A stretch of 64,000 bases of DNA from Taeniopygia guttata (GCF_048771995.1 NC_133026.1:147898501-147962500), one strand, 5' to 3'; numbered from the stretch's first letter, positions 13,742 through 26,932 are shown. Notes: a model not told the origin generated them from the sequence alone. Made by a program: numbers and translations.

Positions 13742-14195
13742 GAATCAACAGAGTCATGTAGGTTGGAAAATACCTCTAAAATCATTGAGTCCAACCATTA
13801 ACCCAGCACTGCCAGCTCCACCACTAAATCATCTCCCCAAGTGCCACATCTATATGTCCTTTGAATCCCTTCAGGGATGGTGAGTCCACCATTTCTCTGA
13901 GTAGCCTGTTCCAATGCCTGACTACCCATTCTGTGAAGAAATTTTGCATGTTGTCCAACTGAAATCTGCTCTAGTGCATCTTGAGGCCATTTCCTCTTGT
14001 CCTGTCACATGCCACTTGGGACAAGAGACCCACTCCCACCTGGCTACATCCTCCTTTCAGTGAGTTGTACAGACCAAAAAAATTATCCCTGAAGCTCATT
14101 TTTTCCAGGCTGAGCCCTCCCAGCTCCCTCAGTTTTTCCTCACCAGACTTATGCTCCACACCCTTGTCCAGTTCTGTTGCCCTTTTCTGGATATG
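13742..14195 (-). mobile_element. CR1 LINE 3' fragment (reverse)
   Basis: The CR1 3' end is present as its reverse complement. The tail end is at about 13750, followed by 'ggttggaaaatacctctaaaatcattgagtccaacc', 'cagcactgccagctccaccac', 'tgtcctgtcac..gggac' and 'ttccaggctgagccctcccagctccctcag'. It ends at 'cttgtccagttctgttgcccttttctgga'. It is truncated on the 5' side and has no reverse transcriptase. Confidence 0.94.
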
Positions 14196-15789
14196 GGTTA
14201 ACTGCTATTTACCTGTCTGACTCACAAATAAATACTGATCATGGGTCTTGTTGCCAGAACCCCTGCTCAGAAGCAGGAAGGTCAATGACCTGCTGGAGGG
14301 GGGCCAAAAACAACACTCTGGCCCTTCTGTGCTGTTGCTCAGAGCTGGATGGAGGCAGAGGTGTGCCCCAGCCACGCTGCTGTGGCTTTCCACAGCCAGG
14401 TCTGTCCAGGGTAACCTGATGTCTGCTGTCAAGGCAGAGCCCCCCAGGCCTCCTGGCACAGAGGAAATACGAGAGAAGGACAAATAGCACAACTGATGTT
14501 ATTCCAGAATCAACAAAAAACTGCCCCTTAAAGAACCGTTCCTGACATGAGGACGCACTGGTGGGCACAACAGTCTCATTGTGCATCCATGCTTTGTTGC
14601 AAGAGTCTGTGACCACAGGATAATTCAGGTTGGAGTGGACACGGGAAGGTCTCTAATACAACCTGTGGCACACCTGGGGGAAGGACAAGGAATCTCATTT
14701 GTCATGTGTCACTCCTAGGGAGCAGAGGGTGTCCAGCAAGACCAGTGCTGGTTTCTGCAATGTTCCTGACTGGAACAATGAATCACTTTTAATTATGTGG
14801 TCAGCATATGTAGCTGGGCTAGTCTTCTCATTCACAGATGTTATAAGCTTCCAGGATGGGTTGAAATATGTAAATATATTCAAAATATAGATGCAGTGTT
14901 TGGCTCATCTTGAGATTTCCATGCAGATGTGAGATTCACATAGAAGCCCAAAAGTGAGTTAATCAGGTGCTGAGCACTGTGGCCTTGCCACAAAGCAAAA
15001 CTCTTGTGTTGTTAATAATATAACTGATGTCTCTCAGTTGAGCACAGAGCTCTGTGCTCCTCTTATCATAGGGAGTGGGATGTCAGAACACTTAGCCATA
15101 GAGGAGCGAGCTGTAATATCTCCATGTACCTGGTGGGGAGCTGCACCATGAAGAGATTCAACGGGTTTCAGTCAGAAATACATTCAAGCATCTCAAATAA
15201 CATGTGGTGCTTATGTTTAGGCGAATATGTTAGCTGTATATTCACTCAGTTAAATTACTAATTAGTGTGTGCTGACAGTGCTGATCAGCTCCTTGGTGGC
15301 TGTAATGTGAGACCAGGCATTAACATGCAAACACCTGCAATTAAGCATTGTAAGTTGCATCTGCCTCCTGTCTCCAGTGGCTTTCCAAATACCTCCTTGG
15401 AGGTCATGCAGGAAGGTTGTGATGGAGATGGGGAATGCTTCTGGATCGCTCGACTCCTTGACTTGCACCCTTTCACCATGCCAGGGTGCTGACATGCCTC
15501 ATGTCCCCAGTTCTTTACCACCCTCCAGCATCTCCCCAAGAAGCCTCTTGGCTTGTGCTTTGAGGCTCAGGCCACCATGGCTGGCTCAGGGAAAGCCTGG
15601 AACAGGGTGTCCTCACCCATGATGAGCACTATGAGGTGCTTCAGGGTTAGAGGTCAATGACAACAGCATATAATATCTGCAATAACTCTATTATTCTTCT
15701 AATTGACAGAGGAATAACAAAAATTGCTATCATTAATAACAATAGGAGTAAAATTAGGTGTTAATATTTACTGTTAATTGCCATTACTG
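14196..15789. other. non-coding sequence
   Basis: No gene or recognisable repeat was found. From 15.65 to 15.79 kb the sequence is very AT-rich with ATTAATA-type words. Confidence 0.55.
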
Positions 15790-16445
15790 TGCGAATCCAT
15801 GAATTTCAACAAGGCCAAGTGCACAGTTCTGCACATCCATTGGGGCATTCCCAAACACAAATACAAGTTGGGCATAGGATGGATTGAGAGCAGCCTTGGT
15901 GGTGGTGCTGGTGGATGAGAGGCTGGATATGAGCTGTTAGTGTGCACTGGCAGCCCAGAAATCCAGTTGTGTCCCAGGCAGCTACAAAAACAGTGAGGGC
16001 AGCAGGTGAGGGAGGGGATTCTGCTCTGGTGAGACTCCACCTGGAGTGCTGCATCCACCCCTGGTGTCTGCAACGTTAGAAATACATGGACCTCTTGCAG
16101 TGAGTCCAGAGGAGGCCATGAAGATGCTCAGAGCACTGGAGTACCTCTCATATGAAGACAGGCTGAGAGAGTTGCTGTTTTCAGCCTGGAGAAGGCCGCA
16201 GGGTGACCTTACAGCAGCCTGCCAGTACCCAAAGGGGCTACAAGAGAGCTGGAGAGGGACTTTTGACAAAGGCAGTGATGGGACAAGAGGGAATGGCTTT
16301 AAGATGAAAGATTATATCTTAGGTAGACATTCTTTGTTGTGAGGGTGGTGAGACCCTGGCACAGGTCACCCAGAGAAGCTGTGGCTGCCCCATTCCTGGA
16401 AGTGTTAAAGACCAGGTTGGATGGAGTTGTGAACAATGTGGTCTG
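15790..16445 (+). mobile_element. CR1 LINE 3' fragment, longer copy
   Basis: This copy reaches further 5' than most in the window. It begins near the 'gaatttcaacaaggccaagtgcacag' block that encodes the end of CR1 ORF2 and passes through 'acaagttgggcataggatggattgagagcag' and the 'gagactccacctggagtgctgcatcc' block. It ends in the 3' UTR near 'gaccaggttggatggag'. Stops and indels break the frame, so it is dead. Confidence 0.92.
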
Positions 16446-16640
16446 ACCAGAGTGGTCAGGCATCAGAACAGGCTGCCCCTGGAAGTTGTGAAGTCATCAT
16501 ATCTGGAAGTATTTAAAAGATGTGTAGATGTGGCACTTAGGGACATGGTTTAGTGATGGACTTGGCAGTGCTGGGGTAATGCCTGTAAATTATCGTAAAT
16601 GTAATATTCAACCTAAATGATTCTGTGATTCAATGATTCT
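16446..16640 (+). mobile_element. second CR1 3' end, different subfamily
   Basis: Directly after the preceding copy, in the same orientation, comes another CR1 3' end. It runs from 'ggcatcagaacaggctgcccc', through 'gacatggtttagtgatggacttggcagtgctgg', to the terminal 'aacctaaatgattctgtgattc' at about 16609-16632. The wording differs from the 15.8-16.4 kb copy, which suggests a different CR1 subfamily and a separate insertion. Confidence 0.85.
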
Positions 16641-19600
16641 CTGTGCAGGGGTAGCAGGGATGTGCTAACAGTGGCAACTTTACCCACAGTGGGGGACAAG
16701 GCTTCTCTCGGTTCCCATTAGTAGCTGGGTCCTGCAAGTGCAGACAGTCACTACTGTGGCCATATCCCACCCTGACTGATGTTCTGGCACCAGTAATTCG
16801 TATTGCTTTGTGGGTGCTTTGGAAATTGAGCACTGCATGTCAATTTTTAATTGTTTGGGGATTATGCCAGCTCTGGGATTGTATCTGAAGCTCAGCAATG
16901 TTGCAGCTTGCAAGCTGCACTACTGACATCTGCAGCTTGCTGCTTAGTTTCCTGAGTTTCCAATGTGGCTTTCCACAGTGCTGCAGAAAGCACTGGGTGT
17001 GAAGGGAAATAGCCTCAATTCTCATTGCTCTGATGGAGCTTGAGGACTTAGTACTGCCAGGCTGGTTGTTCACTATGGATAATTCATCACTACAGCATAA
17101 GGATGCCCTTAACCATGCTCCCACTTCACAAATTGCCCAGCTGTGCCATGTGCTGTGAAAATGCTGGACATGAAGCATGTTACAGACCTCCCCAGGATGG
17201 GGCAGAGAGAACTTCTGCTCTGTGGAAGGGTGCTGGAAGGGAGGAAGGCAGGGTTACTGTTGTCTTATCCCTCTCTGGGATAAAGTCACACCAAACTCTG
17301 GCACCAAAGATAAATGTTCCCCTAGGGACAACTCAGTATGAACATGCAGCCCTTGGCTCAGGGTGTTTCTTTGCTGAATACACCAGAGTGGTTAAAAGTT
17401 TCCAGTTGTTTCTAGCAAAGGGATTTGAAGAGCAGTAGCCTGAATTTGTTGATTGTGCAGTATTTCCCACAGGAACTTGGGACTGTGTTTGAAATGTCTC
17501 AGATTATGAGGTCTGTGTGGGCAGATTCCTGGGTGGCAGCATCTTGTCCCATCTTGAAGGTGTTGTTATGCTGTCAGGGGGGAGAAGGGATTTTGTGTGT
17601 GTTGGTGAATTATAATAGAAATGCTGGGATTGAAAATAATGGAATTGGATGAAAATTGGTGTAGGAGCACCAGCAGGGGCAAACAGCAGAGGGCTGCAAA
17701 AATGACAGGTGTAGATGGCCACTAGATGAGCAAATTAGCAAAATCCCAGCACAGCTACATGCAATGTGTCAGGATACCCAGACTGGGAAAGAAAAACCAG
17801 TTAGTAAATCCTGGTGACTTGCAAAGGTAGTTCAGGCTGGAGAGATCAATCACTGGCAGGTCCTTCAGGAATAAATAGGTACACCCAAACCCAGTACACT
17901 GTCACCAGCCTGGGAGAACCCCAAGAAATGTGCTGAGGGCTTGATACTCATTGCCCCCAGTGCCTGGAGCAGAGAAATACTGGAGAGTGATGGATACTCA
18001 TGGCTTAGGATGTGACAAGATCCCAAGAGGGTGCTGCAGTGGGAGTAAGCCTCATCCATTCATATTTCTGTAACCAGTGAAGAGCTGTCCTTGGATATAA
18101 AATTGGATGTGAAATTGCCTTTGCCTCTGAGTCATTCCTGAAATGTCTCCCCATTGCTATTTGTCAGATGCAATCACTCCACAAATAGCAAGTAGTGGCA
18201 GAAGCAGCAGCTGTGGCCCAGGGAATACGCTGTAGAGTTCAGGAAAATGGTGTCTGTAATGTGCCCAGCTGATGCAGAATTAATCAGGTTTGAAAAAAAA
18301 CCACAGCTCTCACACCCTGGGGGACTGTACCTAAAAATTCCTGCCTATGCAGATCTTCCCATCCTTGACATAATTTCTAAGAGAAATAAATGAGTTTATC
18401 TCCCATATTTCATGCAGACCTTTCACATGGAAATAGTGGGATTAAGGAGATTAAGATTTAGCTTCAACTTGGATAAAGAACAACAAAGAATGATTAACAC
18501 TTGAAATGGTTCCCAGTCATCAGATCTGAACTCCAGTCTCCCTGTATTTCCTCCAGTGAAGAGCTTTTCTGTTGTGTTCACTGCTGTCACATCTGATCTC
18601 ATAAGACACAGGAGTAAACCAAATTGTTCCTTATGTTGGGATGGACTGGCTCTAAAATACCCACGGTTTGGGCCATGGAAGATGTAGAAGGCATGAAAGA
18701 AAAAGAAGACTGATGAGGTTTATGGGCTGGATGGAGGGAAGTCTGCTCTTGAAAAGGACCAGGAATCAGGGAGAACAGGGTCAAGGAGGTGGAGAGTAGA
18801 GTCCAAGCTTTAGGATCTTGGTTTCAGGTGAGCAAGAAGAAGAAGGTGAGAGGCCATATGCTTGGAGGGGATCTGAGTGATTGCTGGGAATTTAACCATT
18901 CAGAGGAGATCCTTCTCCTGCAGGATTAAATTCTTCCTACATAATCCAGGCTTTCTTCCTGAGCAGCTGGCTGCTTACACAGGGTGATGCTCGGTATCTT
19001 AACTGGATGCAGCATGTGAGGTCAGGAAAGGGCATGGTATCCCTGTTCCAGGCCTTGCACATCCTCATACATTTAATGGTGTTCTGGAGACTGCAGACCA
19101 GCATAGACCAGCTTAGAGCCTTCCTTGCCTTGGCATGACCATCAGGATTCTTTATAGAATAACTTGGTCTCTTTTTGTGCTGCCCCATGTGTTAGATGAG
19201 ACACAGATGTTTGCTCTGACAAGTCATTACCACTGCTGTAGCTGTCAAGAAAGCTGGTGTTTTTTTGTATCTGGATCAAAGAAAGTCGCAGCCTTTAGCA
19301 TACTTCTAACTGCAGAAGTTCATGTGCTTTTTTGGGAGTCTGGAATCAGCCAGAAAGTCAGTCCCAGCAAAGGAATCTTTGTGGCTAGTGCAATAATAGA
19401 TTTAGAGTGAAGGGGCTTTGAATCTCTTCTTCCCCTGCCCAGCACTGCCTGTGCCTGCTCTGCCCTCTCTGCCCTTCCAGTTTATCCTACTTGGATCAGG
19501 GATTCACCTTATCTCCATAGGACAGCACAGCAGGGCCTTGCTGGCCTCTAAGGTTTCTGGTGTCACTGCAATGGCAGTTCTAGGGTCACCACATGTGTGT

Positions 19601-20559
19601 GTGAGTAGCATTTTCAAACACACAGGGAAAAGGGACTTGGATACTGCCTAGAAAAACAATTTGTGCTAATGGCTTTTATGACATAGTGACTTATGTGCAG
19701 GACCTGACTTTCACAAAGGTCCCTGGATACACCTCTTTCTCATTCTCAACCCAGCTGGATTCTCATATCCCATCCCTGACTCCTCTAATATTCACTGTGG
19801 CTCTGTAATTTACAACTGTTTGTCAAAAACAAGTAACATTTATAGACTATCAAAAGTAATAAATGAGCTTTTAAGCCAGTGCAGAGAGGCAGTGTCTGCA
19901 TTTGACACTTAGAGTCAGAGCCAGGTGAAGGGACTGACAGATAGCATGGGAAGAAATAGGAAAGTGGTAGGAATAAGCAGAAAATTTATATCTCTTGAGC
20001 AGAAGTAGTTTTCCTGGTCCATTGCTGTCATGCTGTCTGGGTAGTGCAGATGTGTTTTTTCTTAGGGAAGAAATGCAGCTCCTGGAACACTTCCTTCTCT
20101 TTACAAGGGAAGTAAAAAAGAGCCTCTGGGACTTTCAGGGGTTTCATGTGCTTCATTTAGAGGAACAATAGAGGACACAAGAGATGTCACTCCTCTCTGC
20201 CATGGGTGTGCACTGAGAGCTCACACCTTCATACCAGTATTAAAAGCCTTAAAGTAAGAGGATAACTCTGAGGATGCTGGAAAAAAGAAAGGGAAAAACA
20301 CTGAGCTAAAGCTGTGTACATGTAAATAGCAGTCAAAGAAGTGAGGGAGAGTGACTTCTTGCCCTCATAAGGAGGACATGGAGATCTCCAGGGTGAAGGC
20401 AGAGGAAAACGATACATGCCCCAAGGGAGATTTGTATTTGGCTCTCCTGGAGAAATAGCCACTGCAAACCTAAAGAAGGGAAGCTATCCATAACCTAGAA
20501 AATACAGGGAAGTATTTTCCATGCCGCTCTGGGAGACCAGGAAGTTATTTTTGGTTTCT
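16641..20559. other. non-coding sequence
   Basis: No coding region or recognisable transposon was found. Purine-rich stretches occur around 18.69-18.86 kb. Confidence 0.55.
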
Positions 20560-20930
20560 GTAGCACAGTGAGTGTCGTTGGGAGCATGTGCAACAACAGA
20601 GTTTTCAGCGGCTCCCATTGTAATTGCTCCCATTGACCTTATCACTAATAAGTGCAGGATGTGAATTATAACGGCAAAGATGTAATCGGGGAGGCCTGGA
20701 GACAGCTCGTCTGCAAGGGACGAGCAGTTGCCATGACAGAGCCTCTCACGCTGCTCCTTCTCAAGTGGAACATCAGGTAAAACAAGGACTCTGCTGCTTC
20801 TGTTGATTTCTGTATAATTTAGGGGATAAGTGACTTCACTGTTTCCCTGGATGTGGGAGGCGAGGACATTTTTATGATCGTGAAGGACAGAAGAAAGTCA
20901 TGTTGTAATTCACTCCTGGTGAATTACTTT
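20560..20930. promoter_or_regulatory. candidate regulatory element
   Basis: This patch stands out because it keeps several CpGs in an otherwise CpG-poor neighbourhood. It contains clustered short motifs (a TTATCACTAATAAG GATA-like pair and TAATCGG) and two perfect inverted repeats: 7-base arms at 20705-20711/20719-20725 and 9-base arms at 20905-20913/20919-20927. These traits suit an enhancer-like element, but conservation cannot be judged from one genome. Confidence 0.3.
20733..20776 (+). other. possible small first exon with splice donor
   Basis: An ATG at 20733 in fair context (tgccATGa) opens 14 codons rich in leucine (MTEPLTLLLLKWNI). It runs without a stop into CAG|GTAAAA at 20774-20782, a good vertebrate splice donor. 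No downstream partner exon was recognised, so this may be chance. Confidence 0.15.
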
Positions 20931-23112
20931 GATATTCTGCACAGCACTCAGGCTGGGAGGCTAAATGTTATTCTTAGTTATTGCTTATAAAGTCACGACA
21001 CATGCAGGGATGCACCAGAGGCAAAGAATCCAGATCCCTCCTGATTTACAGCAGATTAGACACCTTTGATGGTGCTATAGCCATTTGTAACAGCTCAGAG
21101 TCTGGGATGAAGTTTCCATGAGGTGTAGTACCAGGGGTTTAGGAGGGGAAAAACAAGCAGACTCTGATCCAGCACCTTCCCTGTGCTGAGCAGTGTAGCC
21201 GAATGAGCAGTGCCTGACACTGACATTCTTTCTTATAAAAAGGCCAAGGCAAAAAGATCTGGAGCTGTGCAACGTGTACTTTATGTCTGCTAGAGGAACA
21301 GTACATCCATTCAGCCCCGCAGTGCCCATGGTGTGGTGAGAATGCCAGAGATGTTTCACAGGGCTTCTGAAGGGCTAAGAGGCACAGGTGTCTTCCAGAT
21401 GCCTCTGTTTGATCCTAAGGGCTTGGAAGCTGTTAGGGAAAGGAGTCTCTGGAAGTTTCTGTGAGCATCTTCCTTCTTCCTGTTTTGCCTCTGCTGTAAA
21501 AGCATCTTTGAAACAACAGAAGGTGCCACTCATGGCTGTGGAGCCATAGGGTAGGCTAAGGGCTGGTGAGAACCTGCAGTCTCTAGAGAGAATGAAGAAA
21601 GTCTGAAATTTATCAGCAGTGATGGATGTAGATATTTTTCCAGGGAATAATGGTTTGAAAGGAAAGAATAGGTAGAAAATATTCTTTGCAATGATACATG
21701 TGGCTACCTGGCTGACTCTGGGAGGATTTATCAAAAGATAAGAAAACAGAATTATAATCTGCAAGCGTTCGTGCATCCAGAAGGACAATGGGAAAGGGGA
21801 CAGTTTGAAGGGGAATGGGATCAGCAGGCAGTAATATAACTGTGAAATCTATCAATGCCAGTGATTCTTGTTTTAAAAGCAAGGGATACATTGTCATTTT
21901 AAGAGGACAGATTGTTATTCCTTGACAACATCTGATTCACATCACAGCACCTGTATCCAAAAGTGAAGGTGTTCAGACGGAAATGAAATATCAGCACAAA
22001 GGAAGTGCTAAATAAACAGAAACGAAGTGGTCTGGGGGTTTCAGACCTTGTGCACTTGGAATAAAAAAGGCCCAGCCTCTCTTTTTGATCTGAGAAATGC
22101 TGTTGAACTATGACATACATGCACCAGGTAAACAAGTGCCAGACATCTCAATGTATCTTTAGCCAAGACCCCACAATATTTCAGGAACATCAAAAGATCT
22201 TGATGTTTATCTGACTGTGGTTGTGTAAGGAAAGAGGCAAAAGAGGATTTTGTCTAACTGGTGTCTAAGCAGACATCTGCTGTAGTTCAGCCTATGTTCA
22301 CCTCTAAGACAGATTTCTGCCACCTCCTCCAGCCATCCTTCAGTTTGCATCACTTTTATGCACTGCTCAAATTTGCCAAGTGGGTGTTATCCCCAGAAGA
22401 GGAGAATGAAGGCTGGTGTCTCTCAGCAGAACTTGTTTTCCATGTAGGCCACCTTCCACTTTTGGCTTGTGTCTGAATTTCTTTAGCCAGATCCCAAAGA
22501 GCCTTGTCACTTGCTGGAGTTTTGTAGCACATCACTGGTGATAGCAAGGATGTTCTTCTGCAGAGCTTGGTGTGGTGAAGAGCAGGGTGTTGTGCTGAAC
22601 AACATCCTGGAGATCTGGGAAAGCACAGGGCGTGACTCTGTCCTTGTCTGCATCAAGTAATTTTCTCTGTTTTCTTACATCTGCACATCTGAGCAAGGTA
22701 TTGCTGCCAGTTTTAGGGCAGCCATAGAGATGTGGCCATGATACACCCATAGCTTTATTTTACAAAAATGAAGAGTTTTGCATTTACGTAGCAATGTTTG
22801 CATTGCTATGAACAAACTGCATCACCAGCTCCTGCACCTGGTTGCAATGAACCAAACTCCCAGGCTCTCCAGAGCAACACTGACTTTTCCAACTGCCTGT
22901 GTCTCTCAGTGGAGAAGGCAGTGGGACTCAGTGGGTAAAACTGCATCTCTGAAGCAGTCCCAGTGACCTCTGTGCCATAGAATGCTGGGAATGATGGGGT
23001 TGAAGGGAACAATTTCCAAGCATTCTAATTCTGATTCTTGGTAGCCGTGTGTCACATGTGAATACAATCTGTGCACAGTAAAATCTTGTGCTGTGTGTGG
23101 AGGGGCTTGCAT
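20931..23112. other. non-coding sequence
   Basis: Nothing gene-like was found. At 22975-23000 there is a 'ccatagaatgctggg' word that resembles the reversed CR1 tail, but the sequence after it does not follow CR1. Confidence 0.5.
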
Positions 23113-23172
23113 AAAATCATAGAATAATTTGGATCAGAAAGGACCTCTAAAGGTCATTCTTTAGTGCAGGTT
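23113..23172 (-). mobile_element. short CR1 3' tail (reverse)
   Basis: The segment 'aaaatcatagaataatttggatcagaaaggacctctaaaggtcat' is the reverse complement of the CR1 terminal block. Only about 60 bases survive. Confidence 0.75.
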
Positions 23173-23929
23173 GAATCTGAGCTTTACAGCTCAGTAGCAG
23201 GCTCTTATTTTTATTCCTATAGCCTTAGTAGACTATAGATATCATACCTATTTATTTTGACCATTTGGGCTTTAAAAGCATGTCAGAAACACTCCTTGCC
23301 AATTTGCTGTGGAAATAGGAGGAAGGAAGGGAAGCTGATGGTAAGTGCTTATATATGCCTGTTGTCTGCATAAATGTTATGTGAAGTATGAGCTAAAACT
23401 CAAATGCAAATCCATGGTGCTTGTTCCAATGCCAAGGGAAAGCTTGAGTCCAATTGCTTCAAGGCATGTCTGTGTAGACAGAGGCAATTTGAGGTTAACT
23501 GAGATGAAGCCACTGCTAATTTCACATATTGGTTATAACCCTGGGTAGACTTGAACCTTCTCCCAGAACCAGAATGTCAGCTGAAACACTGTGGCTTCCT
23601 GTACTTGCAGCAGAAGGGTGAAGTCTTGGAGCAGTTTGCCTCAGCTGGGGGTCATTCTGGAGAAGTTTGTATCTGGAATGCACAAATGCTTCCTTCAAAT
23701 GACACATGTCCTTGGATTAATGAAGACTAAGCTTTTATGGAGATACAGCTCAGCTTGGACATTCCTGAGAATTGGAATTCCAGAATTCCAACCTGGGAAA
23801 GATGATGTACAAGCAGAGGCATAATTTATACTTTTAAATATACAGTACCTCATTTCATCTCACTGTGAGCTTCCTTCTGCATGCTTAATAGCCCTCTTGA
23901 AGACATCCATCATGTTCTGTGTCTTGGTA
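23173..23929. other. non-coding sequence
   Basis: No gene, splice pair or transposon was recognised between the two CR1 pieces. Confidence 0.5.
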
Positions 23930-24640
23930 GGATCTACATGGAATACAAGCTGGAAGCTTGCAAATATTGTCCCAGTTTTCAAGAAGAGCAAGAGGAATGA
24001 ACCTGGCAACTAAACTGGGAGGAGCTGTTCATTCCCTCGAAGGCAGAGAGATTCTGATGAAATAGAGGGCTGGACAAACACCAACCATACAAAATTCAGC
24101 AATGGGAAGTGATGGGTTCTACACATAGGATGGGAGAACCTTGGATGTATGGACAGCCTGGGCTCAGTGCTGCAGAAAGTGATCTGTGGGTCCTGGTCAA
24201 TGGAAAGTTGAATGTGAGTCAGCAGCGCCCTGGCAGCCAAGAGGGTCAACCCTGTCCTGGGGCCATCAGGTACAGCATCACCAGCTGGGCAAGGGTGGGG
24301 GGATTGTTCAGCTCTGCTCTGTACTGGGGTGGTCTCACCTTGAATATTGTGTGCACTTTTTTTGGGCATCACAATTCAAGAAAGATATTGAGCTCTTAGA
24401 GAGCATCCAAAGGATGGTGAAGCATCTGTAAGGGAAGTCCTACTAGGACTAGTTGAAGTCACTTGGCTTATTCAACTTGGAGAAGAGGAGACTGAGGATA
24501 GTCTTTATGACAAACTACAGCTTTCTCAAAAGGGAAGAGGAGGGACAGCACCAGTGTCTTTCTTCTGCTGACCAGTTAGAGGACCAAAGGGAATTACATG
24601 AAGCCAATTCAGGATATTCTATAATTCTGTGATTCTAAGC
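23930..24640 (+). mobile_element. CR1 LINE with reverse-transcriptase relic and internal deletion
   Basis: The first part (23951-24010) translates to WKLANIVPVFKK.. and ends ..PGN. This is the reverse-transcriptase stretch that reads NIVPVFKKG-K--PGNYRPVSL in CR1-type LINEs. A stop codon follows at 24011. The sequence then jumps directly to the end of ORF2 (the 'gaggagctgttcattccctcgaaggcagagag' block) and continues through the 3' UTR to the tail 'attctataattctgtgattct' at about 24616-24637. Most of the reverse-transcriptase domain is therefore deleted, and the copy is inactive. Confidence 0.85.
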
Positions 24641-26932
24641 TTTGCTGGCTCCTGTACTCTCAGCAAGGAAGATTATTTGGGATGCAGCAGGGCCTCTTCA
24701 TGAAAGTCACTAATGCTTTTTCTTATTCCTTGTCTTTGGCTGGGACCCCCCTCTACTGATGAGGTTGACTTGGGTGTTGTCTCCTCAGGGATGGAAGGAG
24801 GAGCCTCTCTCACCACATTTCCCTACATGCAAAGGATGGACTCAGAGTTTTGAGTAGGCCTGACCAGAGCACTCCATCTATTGCTCTCTGAGCTGCTAGC
24901 ACTCTCCTCTTCCTTCAACCACCATGGCCTCAGACTTGATAGCAACCCCATAGTCTAAGAGGGACACCTGCTGTACCCAACACTCCTGCCCCATTCATTC
25001 TGCTCCTGCTGGCTTATGCCAGCTCCTCTCCCTGGATAGCTGTAGCTGTATTTTCCCTTCTCCCCATGTCTCTCTGTCTTCTTACACTACAGCTTTGGTA
25101 TTAACTCAGATATGATGGGGCTGGGCTCAGCTCACCAAATGGACCTGAGCGGGAAGAGGATTAGATGGGTCTTGTGTGAGCAAATGCAGGGGAGAATAAG
25201 TACAGCCAACATTTATGTTGAAATTGTCTCAGCTAGGATGTAGATTGCACCCTACAAATACTAGCCACGTTAGTCCTTGCTGCTGGAGTTTCCAGAGCTT
25301 CCACTTCCAGAACTAGGCTAAACTAAAGCACAGAGAAAGAAACCTGTGATGTGTGCAAAGGCAGTAGCACAGAGCAGTTAGGTGGGAGCTCATCTCTGCA
25401 GAGACATCTTTGCATTTTAAATTGACTACCCAAGGGGTGAATTGAAACAGTGCGCATTAAACCAGGACAAAGTGAATGAAACTGCTTAGAAATAAAGTTA
25501 CTTTAGTTCTCACAGTGCAGACATAGAAACTTAACGTGGCCTAAGTAAGATGCCAGTATACTGAGAAAATCATAATATCTACCAGGGTAGGTTAATGTTT
25601 TAGGGTAGAGGGTATAGGAGACCTCAGAGCTCTGACAGCAGTGCTGAGGTGGTAATGACACCATTTCTCCACATGGATATTTAGCCAGATGTAGCCACTC
25701 GCTGCATTTCCTCCATGGAGCCTACATTTCATCTGCAAAGCTGAGGATTCCTCTGCCTCTGAAATAACAGCCTGCGTTGACCCATGGGACACAACTCTGC
25801 AGAAAAGAGAGGAAGGAGCAGGTATTGAAGTTGCCTGGCTGCTGCACACAACTCTTTCTGACTGATGCATCACCACGTTTTTCTGCATTGACTTGTCACT
25901 CAGAAACACATCAAATCCCCAGCCAGGTGAGCTGCCCCCCTCCTTAGGCTGGGTTGTAAAAGAGGCTGCCTATGTCAGATCTGTGCTGTTTTGGACTTGT
26001 GTGAATTAATGTGTCACCATTTCATTGTGGATCTGTTTGGAAACAACTCTGCAGCTGCCTCTCCTTCTCCTGTTTTACTTGGAGCGAAGCAGCTGAGCGT
26101 TGTCCTGAACCCTTTTGAGTGCTCTTCCTTTGTGGCACTTTGCCTGAGAACGAGATGAGTCACAGGCAGGTTACATGCCCTGTTCTGGTGAGGGTGAATT
26201 AGAGGGAAAGGCTCCGGGATTACTGGTGATTGTCTCCCTGAGCACCTCACCGAATCGTGCATTTCACAGGGCTGGAGGCTGTTGTGGCCTCCTGGTCCTT
26301 TGGGTCCTGCTTTAAGGGGGATGAGCTCTTCTGTTCTGCTCTGCCAGCTGGGAGAAAAACCTGTTAGGTCTGCCTGACCTGTCAAATTGTAAGGGGTTCA
26401 AATGGATTAGGAAAGGAACGTCAAAAAATGTTCCCAGCATATGGATGCCTTGTGGCTTTGCAGCAAGGCTGTGTCACTGACAGAGCTATGTGCAATGAGG
26501 GACAGAAGTGGGATAAGGGAAATATTGTCCCCCTTGAAGCATTTTGAACCATAGACGTTTCCTCTCCTAAGGAAAAACAAGGATGAATTAATCACCGAGA
26601 GTTACTGGTAGGTCTACAGAGTGCAGCACAGTCTCAGGAAATTCAGACTATGCTTGAATCAGGGAAAGCAAGATGTATTTTTTGTTACAAGCATCCAAAT
26701 CACTTAGTCAATCAAAGCTGAAAGATGCTGTTTGTAAGCAAAGCAAAAGAAGTCTGGGTGGAACAGAAGTATTTAAATTAAATATATTGTGGTAAAATAA
26801 GTATTTATGTTAAAATGTAGAACTAGTGGAGGATCAAGAGGGAATAAACTGGACATGGACATCTTCAGCTTGGGAAGGAGAATAGTGTTTCTAAGCCTCT
26901 GAGACTTCTTAGGAAACTTTTCCAAAGAAAGG

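Noticed and set aside
22789..22808. Perfect inverted repeat with 8-base arms and 4-base loop
   Set aside because: Several such repeats are expected by chance in 64 kb, and no context supports function.
22975..23035. Possible reversed CR1 tail ('ccatagaatgctggg')
   Set aside because: Only the first dozen bases resemble CR1. The rest does not follow any CR1 block I can recognise.
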